A stretch of DNA of 22,224 nucleotides from a virus, in the IMG/VR virus record IMGVR_UViG_3300037562_000102, positions 1 through 22,224 of that record, one strand, 5' to 3'. Below the pieces are notes generated by a model that searched no databases, was not told the origin of the DNA, and worked only from the letters and a program-made list of their open reading frames with translations. The translations under genes were made by a program, and so were the position numbers. Shown piece by piece: positions 13,355-21,344 of the stretch (positions within the stretch are counted from its first letter, which is position 1; each line of letters opens with the position of its first letter).

Positions 13355-15728
13355 GGTTCCCGCATTTTCGGCGAATGGCGCCATTGCTCCGGGCGTCAGC
13401 ATCAACCACGACGCTGACACAGCGCCAGACATTCCGGAAACTGATGATAGCGGCACGGTTCTGCGCATCCAGCACGCCGACGGTTCAGTCACGGTCAGCC
13501 TGGATGGCAGCTCGCTTGGCGACGGTCCCGATGAACCGAATCTAGGCTGGTTCGCCAATCTGATCGACAAGATTGACGAGCAGGAGCTGTATCGGATCGC
13601 TGATGACCTGATCCGCGGCGTCGAGGATGACCTCCGGTCGCGGACAGACTGGGTCGAGGACCGCGCCCAGGGCATCAAGCTGCTGGGCTTCCGCATCGAG
13701 ATTCCTGGTATCAGTTCGGCGGCCGACGGCGCGCCGGTCGAGGGCATGAGCAAGGTGCGCCACCCGCTGCTACAGGAGGCGGTGCTGCGCTTTCAGGCGA
13801 ATGCGCGCAGCGAGATGCTGCCGACCGACGGTCCGGCCAAGATCCGCGACGACGCCAACGGCTCAAGTCTGCAACGCGATCAAGTCGCCGATGCGTTCGA
13901 GCGCGATCTCAACCATTTTTTGACGGTGACCGCGACCGAATACGTTCCGGACACTGACAAAATGCTGCTGCTGCTCGGTTTTGGCGGCACGGCGTTCAAG
14001 AAAGTGTACAATTGCCCGCTCCGCAACCGTCCCGTCAGCGAATCGGTTGACGCCGACGACCTGATCGTGAACAACGCCGCCACCGATCTGGCCAACGCCA
14101 AACGTGTGACGCATCGTACGATGATGCGGCCCTCGACGGTGCGGCGCTTGCAGATCCTCGGCGTTTACAAGGACGTCGATCTTTCGACGCCGCACACGCC
14201 GAACCTGGACGCGACACAGCAGGAGAAAAAGGCGCAGCAGGGCGTCACGCCCGACGCCGTCCACCCTTACGACCGCGACCGCGAGATCTACGAGTGCTAC
14301 TGCGAATTGGACATCAAGGGCTTTGAACACAAGCACAAGGGGAAACCCAGTGGCCTCGAAATTCCGTATCGTGTCACGATCGACGTCTCCAGCAAGCACG
14401 TCTTGTCTATCGTCCGCAACTACGACGAGGACACCAAGAAGCTTCCCGAGGCTCGTGAGAACTTTGTCAAATATACGTTCGTTCCTGGTTTTGGCTTTTA
14501 TGATCTCGGTCTTCTTCACATACTTGGCAATACTACTAACGCTATTACAGCTGCGTGGCGCGAGTTGCTGGATGCTGGAATGTATAATAACTTTCCAGGA
14601 TGCCTCATGGCGGATACTGGAGCGCGCCAGAACACGAATATCTTTCGCATTCCGCCGGGCGGGGCGGCGCTGGTAAAGACTGGCGGTCTGCCGCTCAAGG
14701 ACGCGTTCATGCCGCTGCCTTACAATCCGCCGTCGCCGGCGCTGATGCAGTTGGTCGACAGCATGGCCACCACCGGCGCCCGCGTCGGCGGCATTTCCGA
14801 GCAGCCGGTCGGCGAGGGCAAGGCCAACGCGCCGGTGGGCACCACGCTTGCCCTGATCGAGCAGGCGACGATCATGCTCAACAGCGTACACAAACGCATG
14901 CACGCCGCGCAGGCGCGTGAGCTGCAGCTCATTGCGCGCTGCTTCCGCGAGAACCCCACGGCATTCTGGCAGCGCAACAAGAAACCGGCCCGGCAGTGGG
15001 ACGAGAAGACGTTTCGGCAGGCGCTCGATGATGTCGATCTCGTGCCGCAGGCCGATCCGAATACGTCGAGCCATATCCAGCGCATCATGAAGATCACCGC
15101 GCTGAAGCAGTTGCAGTCGGCCAGTCCGCAAATGTACGACCCGATCGCCATTGACACCGTGGCGTTGCAGGCGCTCGGCTTCAATAACCCGCAGCAGTTC
15201 TTCGCGCCGCCAGAGGCTCAAGCTTCCCCGCCGCCCGAGCTGCTCAAACAGCAGGCGGAAAGCGCGGCCAAGACCAAGATGGCCGACGCCGCCATGCTCA
15301 AGGCGCAGGCGTCGGCGGAAAAGGCCAAGGCCGAAGTGCAGTCGTTGCAGAGCGACGCCGGCAAGTCGGCCGGCGGCGAGGTCGAGACGGACACCGATCG
15401 CTTGAAGGCCAAATCTGAAATGACCGTGGCGCAGGCGCGCGCCCAGGCTGAATTGATCAACGCCCATACGCGCGCCCACGAGGCTGACACCAAGCGCGGC
15501 GAGACTGCGCTGACCGACGCCCGCGAGGAAGACGACTCCAAGCGACAGGAAAAGCTCGGCGTCCTCGACCTCGCCAAGGAAGTGCTGATCCACCACAGCA
15601 AGCAGCAGCACGAGAGCGAGCACAAGGAAGCCGATCGAGAGCACGAGCGGGCGCTGAAGGCTGCGGAACTGCAGGCTGCGGCGGCGAAAGCATCGGCGCC
15701 GGAGAAAAAGGGCAAGAAGGATGAGTGA
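13320..15728 (+). CDS. Portal protein
   Basis: An 802-residue protein expected to form the dodecameric ring at the capsid vertex through which DNA enters and leaves. The family is recognised from the HPLLQEAVLRFQANARSEMLPTDG region, the mid-protein EIYECYCELDIKG with VRNYDED, and the LLHILGNTTNAITAAWRELLDAGMYNN block, typical of large P22/podovirus-like portals, plus the position after terL. ATG 13320 is preferred, with GGAGGT at 13303-13308; an upstream GTG at 13260 would overlap the previous gene and add atypical basic sequence. The last 130 or so residues form an Ala/Lys/Glu-rich coiled coil ending in a lysine-rich tail, like the barrel of P22-type portals. A low-GC patch (14461-14640) covers the conserved core. 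Confidence 0.88.
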   Translation: MSLVPGNSQSLRVPAFSANGAIAPGVSINHDADTAPDIPETDDSGTVLRIQHADGSVTVSLDGSSLGDGPDEPNLGWFANLIDKIDEQELYRIADDLIRGVEDDLRSRTDWVEDRAQGIKLLGFRIEIPGISSAADGAPVEGMSKVRHPLLQEAVLRFQANARSEMLPTDGPAKIRDDANGSSLQRDQVADAFERDLNHFLTVTATEYVPDTDKMLLLLGFGGTAFKKVYNCPLRNRPVSESVDADDLIVNNAATDLANAKRVTHRTMMRPSTVRRLQILGVYKDVDLSTPHTPNLDATQQEKKAQQGVTPDAVHPYDRDREIYECYCELDIKGFEHKHKGKPSGLEIPYRVTIDVSSKHVLSIVRNYDEDTKKLPEARENFVKYTFVPGFGFYDLGLLHILGNTTNAITAAWRELLDAGMYNNFPGCLMADTGARQNTNIFRIPPGGAALVKTGGLPLKDAFMPLPYNPPSPALMQLVDSMATTGARVGGISEQPVGEGKANAPVGTTLALIEQATIMLNSVHKRMHAAQARELQLIARCFRENPTAFWQRNKKPARQWDEKTFRQALDDVDLVPQADPNTSSHIQRIMKITALKQLQSASPQMYDPIAIDTVALQALGFNNPQQFFAPPEAQASPPPELLKQQAESAAKTKMADAAMLKAQASAEKAKAEVQSLQSDAGKSAGGEVETDTDRLKAKSEMTVAQARAQAELINAHTRAHEADTKRGETALTDAREEDDSKRQEKLGVLDLAKEVLIHHSKQQHESEHKEADREHERALKAAELQAAAAKASAPEKKGKKDE

Positions 15729-18291
15729 CCTCGGCAAAGACATTCGTTCCGCGCTCCTAACCGCGCGCCACGTCGCGCACAATGCCGAGAACGCGGCGTC
15801 CGAGGGGCGTGCGGCCGGCGGCGGCATCGAGCAAGTCTTGCCCCTGATCGCCGGCGCCGCGCCGGCGATCGGTAACGCGCTGCAGAGTAAGGCCAATGGC
15901 TTCGCCGAGGGCGGCCAAGTCGACCCGCTCCAGCAACGCCGCCAGCTCAATCCGCAAGGCCTCTATAGCCACGCCGCCGCCCAGGCGCAGGCCCTCTCGC
16001 AAGCAAAAGGATCGGGCCAGCAGATGCTGGCCTCTCTCAAAGGCGTTAAGCCGGAGGAGATCGCAAATTCCGGCGCCGCGCAAAAGTTCGCTGGTCAACC
16101 GAGCGTGACGCGAGAGCAGTTGGCCAGTCATTTCCGCCAGTCGTTGCCGCAGATCAAAGAGACTCGGCTGAGCGACGACGACATTGACGAGGATGGCGAG
16201 GGCGAACGCACGGGTGGACCGAATTTTGAAGAATACACTATTCCTGGCGGCGAGAATTACCGCGAGATCCTGCTGCGCACGCCGCCGACGCCGCCAAATT
16301 ATGAGAAATTGGGGCCGCTGCGCGCGGCACAGACGCGCGCGGACGTGGAACTGAGAAATTGGCACCGCAACCACCCAAATGAGTGGGCGTCAGACAGCCC
16401 CGAGCGTGACAGGCTTAATGCCGCTGTGCGGCAAGCGAACGAGGCCTACAACGCGGAGCATGCAGCGCCGAAGGCGAATGATTTTTATCACAGGCCTCAC
16501 TGGGGTGAAATACCGAATGTGCTGGCGCACTTGCGTCTGTCCGATCGAGCAGCGCCGGCGGGCAAGTCGCCCGAACCCGAGCAGAAGATTCTCGACGAGA
16601 CGTTTCCCAATTCGCCCGAGCGCAGGGCGCGTCTTGAGGCGCACGATCGCGACAAGAAGGGCGAGAAAATACTGCACATGGAGGAACTACAGTCCGACTG
16701 GGGCCAGCAGGGGCGCCAGAAGGGATTCCGCGAAGACAAGCCGTATTTTCGGTATCGCAACCCGGCTTCAGGGAACACCAGCCCCGATTTTGAGACGCAA
16801 GAGGCGCTGGAAAAGCACGCCAAGGCGTATCCGGAGAGCTTACGTGCTCATTTTCGCCTTGAACACGGCGTCACGCCGGGCGATCCGAACCAGCCGCCCA
16901 AGGGTCCCTTTGTTGGCACGACTAATGGATGGACCGATCTTGGTCTGAAGCGCGCGCTGCGTGAGGCGGCGCTAGGCAAGTACGACCGGTTGGCGTGGAC
17001 GCCCGGCCAGGAGCAGGCTGATCGATATGGGCTGGCGAAGCATCTCAGTGCATTGGCGTATGACCCCGAAAGTAAGGAACTCTCTTACCAGCGTCACGGC
17101 GGGAGCGCATGGGATGAGCATCCTGAAAGCGTAGCGCCGGAAGCGCTCAGCGACTTGATTGGTAAGGAAGCTGCTGAAAAATTGCTCGCGACTGAACGCC
17201 ACCCGCTCAGCGGCAATCACATTCTTGAAGGCCAGGACCTTCGCACGGGCGCCCACAAGATGAAAAAGTATTACGACGAAATGGTGCCCGGTCGGCTGAA
17301 GGAGATCCTGAAAAAGCTTGGCCATGAGACTAAATTCGAGCCGCTGACGATCAAGCACCCGAAAGATGACGCTGGGAGGACAGAGCACACGCTGCACTCG
17401 CTGCACATTCCGCCGGATCTGCGTGAAAAAATACTTAAGGGCATGCCCGCGTACGCCAGCGGTGGCGCGGTGGCGCAAAATACGGAACAGCCTGCGACGA
17501 TTCCGGCGCGGCAGAACCCGAATTTTCAGAAGTGGTTTGCCGGCAGTAAAGTAGTGAACGGGCAGGGGCAACCTGACACGCTGTATCACGGCACCGCTGG
17601 GGATTTTGACACTTTTAAGCAGAAGCGCAACGATGTTGGAATGCACTTTGGCACTATTGGGCAGGCCAACGATCGGCTGTCTTACCAAAGAGACAGAGGC
17701 GTCAAGACAGAGGCCGGCATGAATCTGATGCCCGTGCATCTTGCGATCCGTAACCCTCTGCGGATGCAGGATCTTGGTAACTGGGATGGCAACGGATTGG
17801 CGTGGGCGCTTGCAAAAGAGTTTCCCGAGCAGGCGAAGTGGATTGCGCTGAATGTGCGGACACCCAAGCAAGCTAGGGACTTTCTGCAATCGAAAGGCCA
17901 CGACGGGAGTGTGTATAAGAATACTGGTGAGGTCGGTGGCTCTGAACCGTACAGGGAAGAGATTAAGGCGGCCACGCAAGAGTTACACAAGCACTTCCCG
18001 AAGAACAAAAATTCGTTCGATCACACCGATCAGATGCACCCCGCGTATCAGGCGTGGGCTTCTGCACATGATAAGTATCGGGAGCACCGCGAAAATAACG
18101 CGGAAGACTCGTATATCGCCTTCCATCCGACGCAAGTGAAGTCGGCTATCGGCAACAGCGGAAATTTCGATCCGAAAGACCCGAGTGTTGTCCGAGCAAT
18201 GGGTGGCGCGGTTGCGAAAAAGTCGCCCGCGCAACCTGCTGAAGACCCTGTGCGGAAGGCATTGAATTTGACGACTCCGGCCGGTGGGTAG
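15721..18291 (+). CDS. Polyvalent protein with ADP-ribosyltransferase-like domain
   Basis: An 856-residue multidomain protein of the type called polyvalent proteins, thought to be injected with the DNA to disarm or reprogram the host. Around 72-150 is a helical module (LYSHAAAQAQAL, then PSVTREQLASHFRQSLPQIKET). Around 315-545 is the conserved module with ILHMEELQSDWGQQG (317-331), GWTDLGLKRALREAALGKYDRLAW (403 on) and MKKYYDEMVPGRL. From about 599 to 790, KWFAGSKVV, LYHGTAGDF (621 on) and GMHFG resemble the ART-PolyVal ADP-ribosyltransferase fold. Three xGGxV punctuation motifs (64-67, 581-584, 828-831) lie between or beside the domains. The start overlaps the portal stop by 8 bases. The domain call is good; activity is inferred and the target is unknown. 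Confidence 0.8.
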   Translation: MSDLGKDIRSALLTARHVAHNAENAASEGRAAGGGIEQVLPLIAGAAPAIGNALQSKANGFAEGGQVDPLQQRRQLNPQGLYSHAAAQAQALSQAKGSGQQMLASLKGVKPEEIANSGAAQKFAGQPSVTREQLASHFRQSLPQIKETRLSDDDIDEDGEGERTGGPNFEEYTIPGGENYREILLRTPPTPPNYEKLGPLRAAQTRADVELRNWHRNHPNEWASDSPERDRLNAAVRQANEAYNAEHAAPKANDFYHRPHWGEIPNVLAHLRLSDRAAPAGKSPEPEQKILDETFPNSPERRARLEAHDRDKKGEKILHMEELQSDWGQQGRQKGFREDKPYFRYRNPASGNTSPDFETQEALEKHAKAYPESLRAHFRLEHGVTPGDPNQPPKGPFVGTTNGWTDLGLKRALREAALGKYDRLAWTPGQEQADRYGLAKHLSALAYDPESKELSYQRHGGSAWDEHPESVAPEALSDLIGKEAAEKLLATERHPLSGNHILEGQDLRTGAHKMKKYYDEMVPGRLKEILKKLGHETKFEPLTIKHPKDDAGRTEHTLHSLHIPPDLREKILKGMPAYASGGAVAQNTEQPATIPARQNPNFQKWFAGSKVVNGQGQPDTLYHGTAGDFDTFKQKRNDVGMHFGTIGQANDRLSYQRDRGVKTEAGMNLMPVHLAIRNPLRMQDLGNWDGNGLAWALAKEFPEQAKWIALNVRTPKQARDFLQSKGHDGSVYKNTGEVGGSEPYREEIKAATQELHKHFPKNKNSFDHTDQMHPAYQAWASAHDKYREHRENNAEDSYIAFHPTQVKSAIGNSGNFDPKDPSVVRAMGGAVAKKSPAQPAEDPVRKALNLTTPAGG

Positions 18292-18363
18292 CCGCAATTG
18301 CATGGAGACGCCGCCGGGTGTAGCTTCGACTATCCACAACGATCCTCTAAATCGCTCGTGGTG

Positions 18364-18399
18364 GGGGTGCAAGCAGATCGCCCGGAGTGCTTGCACCCC
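18364..18399 (+). terminator. Long perfect hairpin, possible terminator
   Basis: GGGGTGCAAGCA 18364-18375 and TGCTTGCACCCC 18388-18399 form a perfect 12-bp stem around a 12-base loop, 73 bases after the polyvalent gene. The following bases (AGCTCTTAA) have only a short T run, so it could be a weak terminator or a processing and stability hairpin separating two transcription units. Confidence 0.6.
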
Positions 18400-18406
18400 A
18401 GCTCTT

Positions 18407-18430
18407 AACACGTACCGTGCGCGTCACAAG
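18407..18430 (+). promoter_or_regulatory. Leader motif, copy 1
   Basis: This 24-base segment matches 18796-18819 at 17 of 24 positions around the shared core CGTACCG and end CAAG. Both lie 20-32 bases upstream of a start codon. It may be a phage-specific promoter or leader element; no sigma-70 boxes are clear. Confidence 0.3.
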
Positions 18431-18461
18431 CAGTCCCACCGGTAGTAAAAGGATCACGCAC

Positions 18462-18779
18462 ATGAAGTTAATACCGCGTATCAAGCGAGTGTGGCGTGCC
18501 GCATGCGACGAATGGCGCATAACCGCAGCAACGTACCGCGCTCCCGTGTGCGTAACAGTTTCTACGGCGCCTTTCATTATATCGACTTTTGGGGGCCACA
18601 AGCCGGCCATGCCGGAATGCGAGTATGTGCGGCCTACGCTTGACGCTATTGCCGAGGGTACCTTTGAGGTGCGGGAGCACTGGGTGACTGATACGGGCGC
18701 TGTCCGCTACGGCAAGAAGCCGGAGGGCTGTTCTGTCAATGTCGGCGACCAGATTCTGGCTGACGCACCACCTATTTGA
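18462..18779 (+). CDS. Hypothetical protein, 105 residues
   Basis: No family recognised. ATG 18462 is chosen for its AAAAGGA ribosome site at 18447-18453; the frame is open further upstream but runs through a hairpin and leader sequence. The N-terminus is basic and amphipathic (LIPRIKRVWRAACDEWRI), followed by a hydrophobic patch (VCVTVSTAPFIIST) too short and polar for a secure membrane helix, and an acidic middle (LDAIAEGTFEVREHWVTDTG) with a small beta-like end. It stands between the polyvalent protein and the Gly/Pro-rich protein and may be an accessory gene. Confidence rests on the ribosome site and protein-like composition. Confidence 0.6.
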   Translation: MKLIPRIKRVWRAACDEWRITAATYRAPVCVTVSTAPFIISTFGGHKPAMPECEYVRPTLDAIAEGTFEVREHWVTDTGAVRYGKKPEGCSVNVGDQILADAPPI

Positions 18780-18795
18780 CGGCGCTTCCGTCAAA

Positions 18796-18819
18796 GACGC
18801 GTACCGCGCACGCTGCAAG
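18796..18819 (+). promoter_or_regulatory. Leader motif, copy 2
   Basis: Related to 18407-18430 (17 of 24 matches) and ends 20 bases before ATG 18840. A looser relative (GCGTACACGGCGCGCAC) lies at 20055-20071 just before the co-chaperonin gene. Confidence 0.3.
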
Positions 18820-18839
18820 TGCGAGAAGAGGATCGAGCC

Positions 18840-19829
18840 ATGTCAGTGGAAAGTAAAAAATACCGCACGGCGATGAAGGAAAAAGCCCGCCGCATGGGCG
18901 GCAAGGGCAGCTCTGGCGCCGTTGACGCCAGCGGTTGGGACACCGAGGGCGAAACCGATCCTTTGAACGCCGGTTCCCAAACTGGTCTGAAACCTGTCTC
19001 TCCGCGCCAGTACAAGCGCGGCGGCAAGGTCGAGGGCGCGCACGCGATGCACCACGCGGGCCGAGCCAAGCGCAAGGCCGGCGGCCTTGTCGAGGAGTTT
19101 GAAGACCGCAACGTCAAGGATATCAATCGTGGCCGGCCCGGCGGCAAGGACCATCTTGGCGGCCTGAAGGAGGGCGGCAAGGCCGAGCATCCGCACAAGG
19201 AGCGCGATCTGCGCGCCGCCGAGACGCTGGTGAAGGACCACCGTAAGGACGGCGGCGAGGTGACCCCGGAAAAGCTTCGCGCCCGCTATGCGGAAGGGCA
19301 AAAGCGTTACGAGAAGCAAAGTCCGGGTGCGCGGCGCGCCGAGCAGCGCAAGTTTGAAGACCGCCCCGCAAACAGAGCCGGTGGCGAGCGCCTGAAAGAA
19401 CTCGGGCGCAAGGACGGCGGCGGCGTGCCGCGCGAGGCGGTCGCCGACGGTAGGCTCGAAGGCACGAGGCCTGAAGGAGGGCGTGAGGCGCGCGCTCAAG
19501 GCGGCCGCACCAAGGGCAAGAGCCCGATGAACGTCAATATCATCATCGGGGCGCGCACGCCCGGCGCCGGCGGCGAGCAGCCTCCCGTGCCGAACCCGCC
19601 GCCGATGCCTCCGCACCCACCCATGGCGCCGCCCCCGCCGCCTCCAGGGGCGGGTGGTCTGCCTCCGGGAGGTCCTCCAGGTGGCATGATGCCGCCGGGC
19701 GGACCTCCGATTCCGCCTCCGGGCCGCAAGCATGGCGGCTCGGTCTATCCTGACATGCGCTATGGCTCTGGCGGCGGCGAGGGCCGGCTCGAGAAAATTC
19801 GCGAATACGGTGAGAAGCAGCGGAAATGA
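18840..19829 (+). CDS. Basic Gly/Pro-rich virion-associated protein with repeated GG motifs
   Basis: A 329-residue protein, strongly basic and low-complexity. The start KKYRTAMKEKARRMGGKGSS and the following WDTEGETDPLNAGSQTGLKPVSPRQYKRGGKV region resemble a conserved but unnamed family found near head genes of large podovirus-like phages. A short [K/R]-x-G-G motif recurs about eight times (KRGGKV, KAGGLV, KEGGKA, KDGGEV, RAGGER, KDGGGV, RAQGGRT, KHGGSV). A proline/glycine-rich stretch at about 242-300 precedes a short tail. ATG 18840 follows GAAGAGGA; an upstream in-frame start at 18819 is less well placed. It may bind DNA or be encapsidated; both are inference. The stop overlaps the next start (ATGA). 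Confidence 0.75.
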   Translation: MSVESKKYRTAMKEKARRMGGKGSSGAVDASGWDTEGETDPLNAGSQTGLKPVSPRQYKRGGKVEGAHAMHHAGRAKRKAGGLVEEFEDRNVKDINRGRPGGKDHLGGLKEGGKAEHPHKERDLRAAETLVKDHRKDGGEVTPEKLRARYAEGQKRYEKQSPGARRAEQRKFEDRPANRAGGERLKELGRKDGGGVPREAVADGRLEGTRPEGGREARAQGGRTKGKSPMNVNIIIGARTPGAGGEQPPVPNPPPMPPHPPMAPPPPPPGAGGLPPGGPPGGMMPPGGPPIPPPGRKHGGSVYPDMRYGSGGGEGRLEKIREYGEKQRK

Positions 19830-20041
19830 CCCTTCTGCACCGGTCGGTGTTTGCCGCCGAATTGAAGACGATCCTGCACGCGCGGATTGGTGAACTCAGT
19901 CACGACCTCGCCTATGGCGCGGGCGTGGCTGACTATGCCGCATACCGGCAGGCGGTCGGTCACATTGCTGGTCTGCTGGAAGCGATTGACTTGTGCGACG
20001 TGGCTGAATTGAAGGCTGATGACAGGGAACGCGGCGCGTGA
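19826..20041 (+). CDS. Small hypothetical protein, 71 residues
   Basis: Unknown family. ATG 19826 overlaps the previous stop in an ATGA arrangement, so it is translated by coupling. The protein is mostly helical: an N-terminal helix (FAAELKTILHARIGELSHDLA), a glycine turn, a second helix (DYAAYRQAVGHIAGLLEAIDLCDVAELK) and an acidic/basic end. The two-helix shape and position among head genes suggest a small virion assembly or head-associated protein; I would not go further. Confidence 0.7.
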   Translation: MTLLHRSVFAAELKTILHARIGELSHDLAYGAGVADYAAYRQAVGHIAGLLEAIDLCDVAELKADDRERGA

Positions 20042-20083
20042 TAGTTTTTGCCACGCGTACACGGCGCGCACTGGAGGTCGCAT

Positions 20084-20476
20084 GTGGCTTACGCTAATCA
20101 GATGAAGCACGACGCCGACCCGCGACAGAAAGTTTACGACGAGATTGGCGACCTGTCGGGTATCGATATTTTCAACAATCAAGTGCTGGTCGCTGTTTAC
20201 ATGCGGCCCGAAAAGACCAAGGGCGGTATTTTGCTGCCGGGTCAGGCGCGTGACGAAGACCGATATCAGGGTAAGGTCGGTCTCGTCGTCAAGCTTGGTT
20301 CCCAGGCTTTTGTTAGTACGGATGAATGGAATTTCGACAGTGTGGTCAAGCTTGGTTGGTGGGTCATTCTGCGGCCTTCGGATGGCTGGTCCATCAATGT
20401 GAATGGCGTGCCTTGCCGTATGCTGACTGATACTTCGGTCAAGGGCAGCGTCGAATCTCCCGATCTCGTTTATTGA
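20084..20476 (+). CDS. GroES-like co-chaperonin
   Basis: A 130-residue protein whose middle matches the GroES/Cpn10 fold: NNQVLVAVYMRPEKTKGGILLP (residues 31-52) carries the first strand and the mobile-loop signature, followed by DRYQGKVGLVVKLG, the usual strand after the loop. It is longer than bacterial GroES (about 95 residues) with an insert in the middle and a C-terminal extension. Phage co-chaperonins such as T4 gp31 replace GroES to help GroEL fold the capsid protein; the position just before a scaffold-like gene fits that role. The start is set at GTG 20084 because GGAGGT lies at 20073-20078; a TTG start at 20048 would skip that site. Function is inferred from the family. Confidence 0.75.
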   Translation: MAYANQMKHDADPRQKVYDEIGDLSGIDIFNNQVLVAVYMRPEKTKGGILLPGQARDEDRYQGKVGLVVKLGSQAFVSTDEWNFDSVVKLGWWVILRPSDGWSINVNGVPCRMLTDTSVKGSVESPDLVY

Positions 20477-20484
20477 GGCGCTAC

Positions 20485-21330
20485 ATGGCCAAGGACAAGA
20501 CAGATTTGGACCCCGATTGGACGCCGCCGGTGGCCGAGTCAGAGGTCAAAACGCCGCCGATCGATCCCGAGATCGCGACGTTGAAGGCGCAGCTTGAGAC
20601 GGAGCGCGCCGCGCGCGCCGCCGCCGAGACGCGGGCGCATGAGGCGGCTCAGGCCGCCTACCACGCGAAAAACGAAGTTGGCGACACCAATTTGCAGCTT
20701 GTCACCAACGCGGTCAACACCGTCAAAAACGATAACGCGGCGCTCAAGAGCCAGTATGCGGCGGCCATGGAGGCGGGTGACTACGCCGGCGCCGCTGACG
20801 TGCAGGCCGAAATGGCGTCCAACGCCGCCAAACTGCTGCAACTCGAAAACGGCAAAGCCGCCATGGAGTCGCAGCCCAAGGCCACAGCCCCGAAAAAAGT
20901 CCAATCGGACCCGGTCGAGGCGCTGGCGACGCAGTTGCCGCCGCGATCCGCTGCCTGGGTGCGCGCGCATCCGCAGGTCGCGAGAGATCCCAAGCTTTAC
21001 CAGAAGATGATTGCCGCCCACAACATCGCGGTCGCGGATGGCATTGAGCCGGAGACGGACGAATATTACAGCACCGTCGAGGACATTCTGTTCAAGAAAA
21101 GCGCGCGGACGGGCGCCGCCGACGATGACGCCAGCGACGATCCGATGCGGGACGCGGCGCACCGCGCGCCGGCCGCGCCGCCGCCAGCGGCGCCTGTCAG
21201 CCGGGGCGACAATCGCAACGCGGTGCGGTTGTCAGCCGCGCAGCGTGAGGCGGCCGAGCTGTCCGGCATGACCGAGCAGGAATACGCGAAGAGCGTTCAG
21301 GCGCTCAAGGCCGAGGGTCGGCTGCACTGA
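20485..21330 (+). CDS. Scaffold-like capsid assembly protein
   Basis: A 281-residue protein with the look of a phage scaffold: an acidic start, a long Ala-rich coiled coil (residues about 29-125, LKAQLETERAARAAAETRAHEA and onward), a compact part (AAWVRAHPQVARDPKLYQKMIAAHNIAVADGIEPETDEYY), an Ala/Pro-rich disordered linker, and a short basic-charged C-terminal helix (TEQEYAKSVQALKAEGRLH) of the kind that binds capsid protein. ATG 20485 follows TGAGG at 20474-20478, overlapping the co-chaperonin stop. No protease domain is visible. The major capsid gene should follow further to the right. Confidence 0.72.
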   Translation: MAKDKTDLDPDWTPPVAESEVKTPPIDPEIATLKAQLETERAARAAAETRAHEAAQAAYHAKNEVGDTNLQLVTNAVNTVKNDNAALKSQYAAAMEAGDYAGAADVQAEMASNAAKLLQLENGKAAMESQPKATAPKKVQSDPVEALATQLPPRSAAWVRAHPQVARDPKLYQKMIAAHNIAVADGIEPETDEYYSTVEDILFKKSARTGAADDDASDDPMRDAAHRAPAAPPPAAPVSRGDNRNAVRLSAAQREAAELSGMTEQEYAKSVQALKAEGRLH

Positions 21331-21344
21331 TTTTGGAGGTTCTG

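Noticed and set aside
12002-13753. 583-residue minus-strand frame
   Set aside because: Crosses three convincing plus-strand genes and their ribosome sites; shadow of GC-rich coding.
13863-15950. 695-residue open frame on the minus strand
   Set aside because: Antisense to the portal gene, with Arg/Leu-rich low-quality composition and no recognisable domain.
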